Shown in pieces: positions 24,617 through 33,457 of a DNA stretch of 64,000 nucleotides (the stretch's first letter is position 1; every line of letters begins with the position of its first letter). The DNA is from DATLLJ01 sp035537875 (GTDB lineage: Bacteria > Acidobacteriota > Vicinamibacteria > Vicinamibacterales > CAVVIG01). Location: NCBI GenBank assembly GCA_035537875.1, contig DATLLJ010000043.1, positions 1 through 64,000 of the forward strand, given 5' to 3'. Made by a program: the position numbers and the translations under genes. The notes under the pieces are model-generated. The model searched no databases. It was not told where the DNA came from and worked only from the letters and a program-made list of their open reading frames with translations.

Positions 24617-25387
24617 ATGATGCAGGCGTTCGTCATCACGCTCCGCGAAGGCATCGAGGCGTTTCTGATCGTGGCCATCAGCCTGGCCTTCCTGCGGCGG
24701 TCGGGCCGGACCGAGCTCATCCGCGCGGTTCACTGGGGCATTGGCGCGGCCCTCGCCGTCAGCGCCGCCGGCGGCTATCTACTCTACAACGCGTCGAATC
24801 AGGAGTGGCTCGAAGGACCGCTCGCCATCATCGCCGCGGCCTCGGTGCTGTGGCTGACCGTGCACATGTGGCGCGCGGGGCGCCACCTGAAAGGCGACAT
24901 CGAGCAACGCCTCCAGTCGTCGGGTGCGCGCGCCGGCGCCGCGGCTTTCCTCGGCGTGTTTCTCTTCACGGCCTTGATGATCAGTCGGGAGGGTATGGAA
25001 ACCGTGCTGCTGCTGTTCCAGCTGCAGCAGGCCCCCTCGCTCGTCGTCGGTGCCCTGCTCGGCCTCGTGGGGGCATCGCTGGTCGCCGTCCTGTGGTCGC
25101 GATACGGCCATCGGGTCTCCTTGACGCTGTTCTTCCAGATGACCGCCATCTTCCTCTTCGTCTTCGTGATTCAGCTGTTCATCTACGGCATCCACGAGAT
25201 GTCGGAACAGAGCTTTCTGCCCTACAGCGCCGCGATCCACGAAGCGACCGAAGCGTGGGGACCAGAGAGCCTGTTTGGTCACGTCCTGACCTACATGCTG
25301 GTCATCGCGCCGCTGGCCTGGCTCGTGATCAGGAGAGTCTCGATTCCCCAGAAGGCATATCCAACCGCTTCGTCTGCCGCCCACTGA
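24617..25387 (+). CDS. FTR1-family high-affinity iron permease
   Basis: Membrane protein of 256 residues with about seven helices. The two Fe-binding REGxE motifs are present: REGIEA near residue 11 and REGMET near residue 129. Members move iron across the cytoplasmic membrane, Fe(II)/Fe(III) coupled in yeast Ftr1 and as EfeU in bacteria. No EfeO or EfeB partner is adjacent. The upstream Fur-like palindrome supports a role in iron acquisition. ATG at 24617 could equally be the second Met. Confidence 0.9.
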   Translation: MMQAFVITLREGIEAFLIVAISLAFLRRSGRTELIRAVHWGIGAALAVSAAGGYLLYNASNQEWLEGPLAIIAAASVLWLTVHMWRAGRHLKGDIEQRLQSSGARAGAAAFLGVFLFTALMISREGMETVLLLFQLQQAPSLVVGALLGLVGASLVAVLWSRYGHRVSLTLFFQMTAIFLFVFVIQLFIYGIHEMSEQSFLPYSAAIHEATEAWGPESLFGHVLTYMLVIAPLAWLVIRRVSIPQKAYPTASSAAH

Positions 25388-25409
25388 GCGAACACGATAG
25401 AATCGTCGC

Positions 25410-26522
25410 GTGTCGCTGCCCGAGGGCCCGCGCGCACGGCGTCGTTACGTCGACTGGGCGCGGGGTCTCGCCGTGCTCCTCATGCTCGGGTGGCATACGG
25501 CCGACGCTTGGACACGGCTCGGCGACCGTCACTCGCAGGCATTCAGCTGGCTGCTGATTCTCGGCGGATTCGCGGCTCCCCTGTTCCTCTGGTTAGCCGG
25601 CCTCTGCGTCGCGTTGTCCGCCTCCCAAAAAGCCGAGGCTGGAGAGCCGCGTCGGGACGTCGCCGCGGCAGTCTGCCGACGCGGGCTCGAGATATTCATC
25701 CTCGCGTTCCTCTTTCGCCTTCAGGCTTTCGTCGTCAGCCCCGGCAACCATCCCGTTTCGATCTTTCGTGTCGACATCCTCAACGTGATGGGGCTCGCGA
25801 TTGTCGGGGCGGGCCTTCTCTGGATGCTGGCGACCGGTTCGACCGGCCGGGCGATCTGGTATGGGGCGCTCGCCTCGGGCATCGCCTTGATGACGCCAAT
25901 CGCGCGCACGACGGCGAGCGTGGACGTGTTGCCGACGTGGGTGCAGTGGTATCTGCGGCCAGCGGGAGATCTCACCACCTTCACGATGTTGCCGTGGTCC
26001 GGATTCGTCCTGGCCGGCGCGGCCTGCGGGGTCGTGCTGGGGACCAGCCATGACATCCGTGCGGAGCATCGCACCCAGCTGGCGTTTGGGCTGGTCGGCG
26101 CCTTTCTGGTTGGACTGGGGCAGCAGCTCTCGACTCGACCGAGCATCTACGTGGAGTCGAATTTCTGGAACAGTTCGCCAACCTGGTTTGCGATGCGGGT
26201 CGGCATCCTGATGATTGGTGTCGCGGTCCTTCATTTTCTCGTCGAGGCCGGCGCGCGTGCGAATCTGACGTGCCGGCCGCTCGAGCGCCTTGGACGGAGC
26301 TCGCTGTTCGTCTACTGGCTGCACGTCGAACTCGTCTATGGCTACGCGACATGGCCGCTGCGGCGCCGGCTCCCGCTCTGGGGCACGCTCGTGGCGTTCG
26401 TCGCCTTCAGCCTGCTGATGTACGGAGCCGTCGTCGTCCGTAATCGCGTCGGAGATAGCCTGCGCCTCGGGCGACGCCGACCCGCGCCCCAAACGGCTCC
26501 CCGCCTGATTGTGGTCGAATGA
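25410..26522 (+). CDS. DUF1624/heparan-alpha-glucosaminide N-acetyltransferase-like membrane protein
   Basis: Polytopic protein of 370 residues with about ten helices. The N-terminal RRYVDWARGLAVLLMLGWHT matches the start of the DUF1624/HGSNAT-like catalytic domain, where the Asp and His are conserved. The later segment LERLGRSSLFVYWLHVELVYG is typical of membrane acyltransferases. Family members transfer acyl groups to sugars across the membrane, but many bacterial ones are uncharacterised. GTG start at 25410, 22 bases after the FTR1 stop, so probably in the same transcript. Confidence 0.72.
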   Translation: MSLPEGPRARRRYVDWARGLAVLLMLGWHTADAWTRLGDRHSQAFSWLLILGGFAAPLFLWLAGLCVALSASQKAEAGEPRRDVAAAVCRRGLEIFILAFLFRLQAFVVSPGNHPVSIFRVDILNVMGLAIVGAGLLWMLATGSTGRAIWYGALASGIALMTPIARTTASVDVLPTWVQWYLRPAGDLTTFTMLPWSGFVLAGAACGVVLGTSHDIRAEHRTQLAFGLVGAFLVGLGQQLSTRPSIYVESNFWNSSPTWFAMRVGILMIGVAVLHFLVEAGARANLTCRPLERLGRSSLFVYWLHVELVYGYATWPLRRRLPLWGTLVAFVAFSLLMYGAVVVRNRVGDSLRLGRRRPAPQTAPRLIVVE

Positions 26523-26658
26523 CCTAGTTAATAGTCTGTTGTTCTTCCAAAACTAGCGTGCAAACGCCCTAAGATATAAATATATTGAAATCAGGTATTT
26601 ACAGATGTTCCTGATAGTCGCCGCTTTGTCGGGTACCCGGAAATCGGCGAAAAAATCG

Positions 26659-26688
26659 TTGAGATGCTCAGCGCTCGCTCGGTACAAT
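26659..26688 (+). promoter_or_regulatory. Predicted promoter of the DGQHR gene
   Basis: TTGAGA (26659-26664) and TACAAT (26683-26688) are separated by 18 bases. Upstream, 26523-26640 is distinctly AT-richer than the flanks and holds small inverted repeats, including ATCAGG...CCTGAT at 26590-26615 and the palindrome CGGGTACCCG, which may be regulator sites. No gene is apparent in this 218-base gap. Confidence 0.5.
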
Positions 26689-26740
26689 TCGCCTCTTTGG
26701 GGTGCCATCGGAGAGAGGTCCAGGGGCGCGGGCTGAACCT

Positions 26741-27886
26741 ATGATCAACGTTGCCGCAATAAGAATGCAGCAGTTCGGGGTGCAGTTCTACCAGGCCTCC
26801 CTTACGGCCGGCGACATCGACAAGCTGGTGCGGTTCGAAGTGTTGAGCTACGCCGAGGGCACCCAGCCGCCCGTTCGCGGCGGCAAGCAGAAAACCGCAC
26901 CAGGGGCGCCGGTGTCGAAAGTCAACTGGGACCTGCTCGAGCGTCGAATTGCCTCGAGCGAGAAGGCTTATCAGCGTCAGATCATTCGTCGGAAGATTGA
27001 CGAGTTGGTTCAATATTACGAACAGTGCCGCCAGGCGCGCGACCTGCCTTCAATTCCAGGCGCCGTCATTATTTCGTGCGACGAGAAGCTGACGTTCCAG
27101 CCCTCCGACGACGATCCGCGGGTCGGGATCCTGAAGGTGCCGGAGCGCGAAGGAATTCTCCGAGCCATCGACGGGCAACACCGCCTGCTGGCGCTTCACG
27201 CGGACATCGACCGTTTTCAGGGAGAAGACTTCTCCGTGCCGGCGGTCATCTTCGATCGACTGCCCGAAGACCATGTCGTTCAGATGTTCGTGACGATCAA
27301 CGCCAAGCATACGCGGTTGAACGCGTCGCACCTCGTCAGTCTGTCCGGCCGTCAGCTCTACAGGGACGAAAATCTCGCGACGGCACACGATGTCGTCCGC
27401 GCGCTCAACGATCGCGAGGACTCGCCCCTCTACGACGAGATCAAGCTGCTCGGTGTGGGTCGCGGACGCGTGGCGCAGGCGCCGCTTGCACAAGAGCTCA
27501 AGAAGATTTTCGCCGCCGACGTGTTCAGCGGCCGCCGGTCCGGGGACATGCACGAAGAAGCCCGGAAATTCTTCGTGAACTACTTCAAGCAGATCGCGCT
27601 CGTCTTTGGCGGCGCCTGGAACGGCCGCAAGTACAGTATCAAGAGCGCTTCCGCTCTGCGGGCGTTCGTTCGCGTGGCTCCTGACGTCATCAGGCGGCTC
27701 GACCAGGATCATGCCGATCGGTCGGATTTTCGCGCCATCGGCCGCGCCATTGCCCCCTGGGGGCGTCGCATCGGCGACGTCAGGTTCGAGACCGAGGGCG
27801 CCTGGAAGCGGAGTGGCACGACCGTCGACTCCCTTGCCAAAGAGCTCCGCCTCGCTCTTCAGTATCCGGAAGGCGCCGCGGTGTGA
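26741..27886 (+). CDS. DGQHR-domain protein (DndB-like)
   Basis: Protein of about 381 residues with the signature GILRAIDGQHRLLALH (DGQHR), followed by VPAVIFDRLPEDHVVQMFVTINAKHTRLNASHL. DGQHR-domain proteins include DndB, the transcriptional regulator/ATPase of DNA phosphorothioation clusters, and many orphans in defence islands. No dnd or restriction genes are seen here, so it is an orphan. ATG at 26741 gives a leader of about 46 bases from the predicted promoter; a GTG at 26702 could add 13 residues. The C-terminal half (residues 220-381) is not recognisable. DNA binding or modification sensing is inference. Confidence 0.75.
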   Translation: MINVAAIRMQQFGVQFYQASLTAGDIDKLVRFEVLSYAEGTQPPVRGGKQKTAPGAPVSKVNWDLLERRIASSEKAYQRQIIRRKIDELVQYYEQCRQARDLPSIPGAVIISCDEKLTFQPSDDDPRVGILKVPEREGILRAIDGQHRLLALHADIDRFQGEDFSVPAVIFDRLPEDHVVQMFVTINAKHTRLNASHLVSLSGRQLYRDENLATAHDVVRALNDREDSPLYDEIKLLGVGRGRVAQAPLAQELKKIFAADVFSGRRSGDMHEEARKFFVNYFKQIALVFGGAWNGRKYSIKSASALRAFVRVAPDVIRRLDQDHADRSDFRAIGRAIAPWGRRIGDVRFETEGAWKRSGTTVDSLAKELRLALQYPEGAAV

Positions 27887-28020
27887 TCCTCCGGCGGTCA
27901 CCATTCATCATCTGCTGACGAATCTGTAACCGTCACGACAAAGTCGTCGCTCGCGCCCCGCGAAATCAAAGGTCAAAATGTTTGCGCCGCCGCGATTTTC
28001 GGGGCGATTCGTCAGTCGTC

Positions 28021-28156
28021 TGGCCGGCGATGCCAGGCATACACATTGCCTAAACAACGAACAGGTCGCCGGTCTGATTACGGCAGGGCGCCGTGAATTG
28101 CTGGGGGAGCCAGACCGGTGGAGCAGAGGGGCACCGCATTCCGCGGTGCCCTTTTG
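28021..28156 (+). ncRNA. Candidate structured RNA ending in an intrinsic terminator
   Basis: The 392-base gap between the DGQHR and pxpA genes has no convincing coding frame. It holds nested inverted repeats: CCGGCGA (28024-28030) with TCGCCGG (28066-28072), enclosing AGGCA/TGCCT (28035-28039/28047-28051); CCGGTCTG (28069-28076) with CAGACCGG (28111-28118), enclosing ACGGC/GCCGT; then a strong terminator. The two outer stems share 28069-28072 and so exclude each other, as in switching leaders. I could not match it to any riboswitch or known small RNA. It may be a small RNA, or the leader of pxpA. Confidence 0.4.
28128..28156 (+). terminator. Rho-independent terminator
   Basis: GGGCACCGC (28129-28137) pairs perfectly with GCGGTGCCC (28143-28151) across a five-base loop and is followed directly by TTTTG. 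It is the best intrinsic terminator in the window. It could end the DGQHR transcript, 240 bases beyond its stop, or a separate small RNA. Confidence 0.85.
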
Positions 28157-28278
28157 TTTGTACCGCGCCAGAGTCCGCTGCCCCGCATTTCTGCGCGCGC
28201 CGCGTCCCCGCGCGCCCCCTCTTCTTCGTATTCTTCATGGCTTCGTGATAAACAGTCGGCTACAGCAGTCGCCGTTTG

Positions 28279-29052
28279 ATGCGCATCGATCTCAACGCGG
28301 ACGTCGGCGAGTCGTTTGGAGCCTATACGTTCGGCCAGGACGCCTCGTTGATGGCGTCGATCACGTCGGCCAACATCGCCGCCGGGTTTCACGCTGGAGA
28401 CCCGACGGTGCTCCGCACGACCATTCGCCTCGCCAAAGCCCATGGTGTGGCGATCGGCGCGCATCCCGGGTTTCCCGATCTCGCGGGCTTTGGCCGCCGC
28501 GAGCTTGGAGTCACGCCACAGGAAGCCGAAGACTTCATCCTCTACCAGATTGCCGCGGTCGCGGGCATCGCCCGAGCCGAAGGCGCCGAGCTGTCGCACG
28601 TCAAGGCGCACGGCGCACTGTACAATCGCGCCGCACGCGATCGACCGCTCGCTGACGCTGTGGCCCGGGCTGTCGCGGCCTTCGACCGATCCCTGGTGCT
28701 GTTCGCTCCGCCCCGGTCGGCCCTGTTCGACGCGGCACGCGAGGCAGGGCTGCGCGTCGCCGTCGAAGGGTTCGCCGATCGCGCCTACGAGTCGACCGGT
28801 CAGCTTGTTTCACGTCAGAAGGCAGGCTCGGTCATCCATGACCTCGCCATCGTCGTGAGCCGTGCCGTTCGGATGGTGACCGAACGCGTCGTGTTCGGCC
28901 TCGACGGTTCGGTTGTGCCGCTCGAGCTCGATACGATGTGCATTCACAGCGACACGCCAGACGCCGGTCGCCTGGCGGCCGCGGTCCGTCACGCGCTCGA
29001 GACGGCTGGTGTGGCCGTGAGGCCAGTCAGGGAGCCTCGCCGTGTGGCTTGA
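28279..29052 (+). CDS. pxpA: LamB/YcsF-family 5-oxoprolinase subunit A
   Basis: Protein of 257 residues of the LamB/YcsF family. Signatures are MRIDLNADVGESFGAY at the N-terminus, SANIAAGFHAGDP, GAHPGFPDLAGFGRR and HVKAHGALYN. PxpA with PxpB and PxpC forms the ATP-dependent prokaryotic 5-oxoprolinase that opens pyroglutamate to glutamate. PxpB/PxpC genes are not adjacent, so partners must lie elsewhere or the protein works alone. ATG at 28279 is preferred over the TTG three bases earlier. Its 3' end overlaps the next gene by 11 bases, implying coupling. Confidence 0.88.
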   Translation: MRIDLNADVGESFGAYTFGQDASLMASITSANIAAGFHAGDPTVLRTTIRLAKAHGVAIGAHPGFPDLAGFGRRELGVTPQEAEDFILYQIAAVAGIARAEGAELSHVKAHGALYNRAARDRPLADAVARAVAAFDRSLVLFAPPRSALFDAAREAGLRVAVEGFADRAYESTGQLVSRQKAGSVIHDLAIVVSRAVRMVTERVVFGLDGSVVPLELDTMCIHSDTPDAGRLAAAVRHALETAGVAVRPVREPRRVA

Positions 29053-30304
29053 CTGGTGGCACGCCGCCGATCGTCGGGCGCGCAGAGCATTCATGGCCGC
29101 GTCACTGGGCTGGATGCTGGACGCGTTCGACGTGATGCTCTTTGCGATCGTGGTGGCTTCCCTCATCGAGGATCCAACGCTCAATCTCTCGTTGTCGGCT
29201 GCGGGGATGCTCGGCTCGCTCACGCTCGTCAGCGCCGCCGTCGGCGGTATCGGCTTTGGCGTGCTCGCCGATCGATTTGGTCGGAAACGGGCGCTGATGG
29301 CCGCGGTTCTGCTGTATTCGATCTTCACCGCGGCGTGCGGCTTCGCTCAATCGGCGCTGCAGCTCGCCGTGTTCCGGGTCTTTGTCGGCCTGGGCATGGG
29401 AGGCGAGTGGGCCACGGGAGCGGCGCTCGTCTCGGAATGGTTCCCGCCTGCGCATCGCGGAAAGGCGCTGGCTTTCGTTCAGAGCTCGTGGGCGATCGGT
29501 TACGGCGCGGCCGCGCTCGTCAACATGCTCGTGTTGCCGTACTGGGGGTGGAGGGGTGTTTTCTTCGTCGGCGTCCTGCCAGCCCTCTTTACGATTTGGA
29601 TCCGACACGGCGTCGAAGAATCGTCGCTCTGGCGCTCGAGCGTCCCAGCCGATCGCGGCCGGATGAGCGCCATTTTTGCCCCACCAGTCGGTCAGCTCAC
29701 TCTGGTCCTCACGCTGATGAATGCCTTCACCTTGTTCGGCTGGTGGGGGCTGAACGCTTGGGTGCCCGCGTATCTTCGTTTGTCACCGGCTGAGGGCGGC
29801 ATCGGCCTCACCTCGTCGACGATGTCGCTGTTCGTCATCGCCATGCAGGTCGGGATGTGGTTCGGTTACGTCAGCTTCGGGTTCTTCGCCGACGGCATCG
29901 GACGCAAGCGCGCGTATGTCTTCTACGTGATCTGCGCGAGCGTGCTGCTGCCGATTTACGGGCTGGTGCGCGACCCGGCGCTTCTGCTGGTGCTCGGTCC
30001 GCTCGTGGCTTTTTTCGGGACGGGATATTTCAGCGGTTTCGGCGCGGTGACGGCCGATTTCTATCCGACGGCCGTTCGCGCCACAGCGCAGGGGTTTACG
30101 TACAACACGGGTCGGCTCGTGAGCGCCGCGGCCCCGTTCGTAGTCGGGTCTCTGGCGGCGACGCACGGGTTCGGCGTCGCTTTTCTGGTCAGCGGAGCGG
30201 CGTTTCTCGCGGCGGCGATTGTCTGGATCTGGATTCCAGACGGCGGCCGCCGCGAGATCGTCACTAATCAGCGGGAGCGCGGACTACCGACTACGGCAGC
30301 TTGA
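29042..30304 (+). CDS. MFS transporter (aromatic acid/organic acid type)
   Basis: Twelve-helix major facilitator of 420 residues. The loop 2-3 motif GVLADRFGRKRALM and its second-half counterpart GFFADGIGRKRAYV are present. The first-helix pattern ASLGWMLDAFDVMLFAIV (DxFD) and GLGMGGEWATGAALVSEWFP resemble the aromatic acid:H+ and sialic acid/organic acid symporters. GTG start at 29042 within the end of pxpA. It probably imports a substrate used with the pxpA product; 5-oxoproline is one possibility but is not shown. Confidence 0.83.
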   Translation: MWLDWWHAADRRARRAFMAASLGWMLDAFDVMLFAIVVASLIEDPTLNLSLSAAGMLGSLTLVSAAVGGIGFGVLADRFGRKRALMAAVLLYSIFTAACGFAQSALQLAVFRVFVGLGMGGEWATGAALVSEWFPPAHRGKALAFVQSSWAIGYGAAALVNMLVLPYWGWRGVFFVGVLPALFTIWIRHGVEESSLWRSSVPADRGRMSAIFAPPVGQLTLVLTLMNAFTLFGWWGLNAWVPAYLRLSPAEGGIGLTSSTMSLFVIAMQVGMWFGYVSFGFFADGIGRKRAYVFYVICASVLLPIYGLVRDPALLLVLGPLVAFFGTGYFSGFGAVTADFYPTAVRATAQGFTYNTGRLVSAAAPFVVGSLAATHGFGVAFLVSGAAFLAAAIVWIWIPDGGRREIVTNQRERGLPTTAA

Positions 30305-30713
30305 CCTCGTAGGTCTTGTCCGGCAGCTGTTCGCGGTACTGTTTGTGGCAGCCGCCGCAAGTGCCCGTCACGCCGGCCACCGCTTTTTCGAGCGCCGCCG
30401 CATCCTTCTTCGTCGCGGCCGCTTCGAGCTCGAGCGCCGCTTTCGCACCGTTCCTTGCCATTTGCGCCGCGGCATCGACCTTCTTGTGGGTGAAGAACGC
30501 ATCGATGTACGCGTAGTTCGCCTTGTAAGTGGCGACCGTGGCGAGGGCCGCGTCAAAATTGTTGGCCTTCTGCGCTTCCCTGACGGCGGCATTCGCGGCA
30601 GCATTCGCGTTCATGACCGCTTTCATCGCATCCGACGGCTTCTCGTTGGCCGCCAGCAGGTTGACCCCAAAGGCGACTACGACCGCCAGCATCGACAAAC
30701 CGAATCTACGCAT
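30291..30713 (-). CDS. Cytochrome c' (class II cytochrome c)
   Basis: Periplasmic protein of 140 residues: signal peptide (FGLSMLAVVVAFGVNLLA), a four-helix bundle rich in Ala, and a C-terminal heme motif CGGCH in TGTCGGCHKQYREQLPD. Heme near the C-terminus of a helical bundle is the mark of class II cytochromes, which bind NO or transfer electrons. The 3' end overlaps the convergent MFS gene by 14 bases. Confidence 0.82.
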   Translation of the reverse strand: MRRFGLSMLAVVVAFGVNLLAANEKPSDAMKAVMNANAAANAAVREAQKANNFDAALATVATYKANYAYIDAFFTHKKVDAAAQMARNGAKAALELEAAATKKDAAALEKAVAGVTGTCGGCHKQYREQLPDKTYEVKLP

Positions 30714-30806
30714 AGATCCTCCTAAAGGAATCCGTAAGGTGCCCTAGTATAGATCGCCGCCGCTGAAACGTTCGTACCCACTTGTTGCAATCCGTACCTC
30801 GTCCGT

Positions 30807-32507
30807 CTACGCCTGTCCATCCCTCAGCGCCCGTCGGAGGACTTTGCCGACCATCGTCTTGGGCAGCTCTGTCCGGAACTCTATATGCGACGGTGATTTG
30901 TAGGGTGCGAGACGGTCGCGGCAGAAGGACCGCAGCTCCTGATCCGTCACAGCTTTACCTGCGCGGAGGACGACCCAGGCCTTGACGGCTTCTCCCCGGA
31001 CGCGATCGGCGATGCCCGCCACGCCGACTTCGGCCACCGCTGGGTGAGCGGCCAGCACCTCTTCGACCTCCCGGGGCCACACCTGAAAGCCGCTCGTCTT
31101 GATGAGGTCTTTCTTGCGATCGACGATGAAAACGTAGCCTTCAACGTCGATATATCCCAGATCGCCGGTGTGGAGCCAGCGCCTGACGCCGGACTCGTCG
31201 AGGTGTTCACGAAGCATGCTGGAGGTTTCGTCGGGCTGGTTCCAGTATCCACGCATCAATTGGCGCGCGGAGAACGCGATCTCGCCGACTTCGCCGGGCG
31301 GCATTTCTCTGATCCCTTCGTCGCTGTCGAAGATCCGCACCTGAACGTCCGGGAGCGGCATTCCTACCGACCCGATCTTGTTCGGACCCTTCACGGGATT
31401 GACGCAGAGAGCCATCATGGCCTCGGTCAGAGAATATCCTTCGACGAGTCGGCCACCGGTCATCGATTCGAAGCGGTTCTTCGTCTCGGCGAGAAGCGGC
31501 GCCGCGCCGGACAGACAGACCTTGATCGACTTGAAGTCGACTTTCCCGCGCTGAACGTCCCGGTGATTCAACAGTGCGATGTACAGCGTCGGCACACCCA
31601 CGAAGAAAGCCGGCTTGACCCGGCGAATCGTCCGAATCACATCGGCGATATCACGCGGGTTCGGGACGATCGCCATCGCGCTCCCGTTGATGAACGCGAG
31701 GGACTGCACACCGAGGTTTCCGTACACGTGGAACATGGGCAGCGGCAGCATGAAAACGTCGCGTTCGCGACTGATCACCGATTGCAGCCAGGCGCCTTCC
31801 TGCAGACCGGCGATGACATAGGCCTGATGCCTGCCGACGACTCCTTTGGGAGAGCCGGTCGTCCCGCCGCTCATCAACAGGACCGCGTCATCCTCGGGCG
31901 TGACGACCGCGCGGTCGAAAGGCCGGCCGCGATGTTCGCGCAGTAGAGCGCTGAAATCGCGGTCGCCCGGCGCGAGCGTGACCCGATCTCCGTCTCGCTT
32001 TTCGCGGACAAGGGTGAACAGCAGTTTCAGCAGCGGCGGAAAGTGGTCCTTGATGTTGGTCGCGACGACCCGCACCAGCGGAGTCCGCGGCTGCACGCGC
32101 TTGACCCGCTGGTAGAAGCGGGTCAACGTGACGATGATTTTGATCCCCTGGTCGCGAAGCGGCGCCTCGAGCTCCTGTTCTCCGTAGATTGGATTGAGGG
32201 GCGCCACGATGGCGCCGAGCTTCCAGGAACCGAGCTCGGCGATGAAAAACTGCGGGCAATTGGGAAGGAGCAGACCGACGCGATCTCCCGGCTTGACGTC
32301 CAGCGACTGGAAGGCGGCTGCGCACGCGTCGCTCAGTTGATCGAGCGCCTGATAGCTGAGCGTGCCTCCTTTGTACAAGAGCGCTGGCTGCCCTGGACGC
32401 TCGCGGACGTTGTCGGCGAGGTAGTCGAGAAGCGTTCGGTTCGGGTAGGGTTCGAGAGTTGCCGGGACGTCAGGGTCGTAGTGAGAAAGCCAGGGGGCAG
32501 GATCCAT
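30807..32507 (-). CDS. fadD: Long-chain fatty acid-CoA ligase
   Basis: Acyl-CoA synthetase of 566 residues (ANL superfamily) that activates fatty acids via an acyl-AMP. Core motifs are A3 MSGGTTGSPKGV, A5 VEGYSLTEAMMA, A7/A8 WLHTGDLGYIDVEGYVFIVD followed by RKKDLIKTSG, and the catalytic Lys in LPKTMVGKVLRR. The size and A8 linker fit the FadD type. ATG at 32507 directly abuts the argF stop codon, so it appears to be the last gene of the arginine operon, an unexpected partner. Confidence 0.88.
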   Translation of the reverse strand: MDPAPWLSHYDPDVPATLEPYPNRTLLDYLADNVRERPGQPALLYKGGTLSYQALDQLSDACAAAFQSLDVKPGDRVGLLLPNCPQFFIAELGSWKLGAIVAPLNPIYGEQELEAPLRDQGIKIIVTLTRFYQRVKRVQPRTPLVRVVATNIKDHFPPLLKLLFTLVREKRDGDRVTLAPGDRDFSALLREHRGRPFDRAVVTPEDDAVLLMSGGTTGSPKGVVGRHQAYVIAGLQEGAWLQSVISRERDVFMLPLPMFHVYGNLGVQSLAFINGSAMAIVPNPRDIADVIRTIRRVKPAFFVGVPTLYIALLNHRDVQRGKVDFKSIKVCLSGAAPLLAETKNRFESMTGGRLVEGYSLTEAMMALCVNPVKGPNKIGSVGMPLPDVQVRIFDSDEGIREMPPGEVGEIAFSARQLMRGYWNQPDETSSMLREHLDESGVRRWLHTGDLGYIDVEGYVFIVDRKKDLIKTSGFQVWPREVEEVLAAHPAVAEVGVAGIADRVRGEAVKAWVVLRAGKAVTDQELRSFCRDRLAPYKSPSHIEFRTELPKTMVGKVLRRALRDGQA

Positions 32508-33455
<948 letters not shown>

Positions 33456-33457
33456 GG

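Noticed and set aside
26702..26740. Upstream GTG start for the DGQHR gene
   Set aside because: It would leave only about seven bases after the predicted transcription start and lacks a Shine-Dalgarno. ATG 26741 is favoured but not proven.
28021..28156. tRNA, tmRNA, SRP RNA or cobalamin/TPP/glycine riboswitch
   Set aside because: I looked for the T-loop, tmRNA tag, SRP tetraloop motif, B12 box and TPP core and found none; only the generic stem-switch-terminator layout stands.
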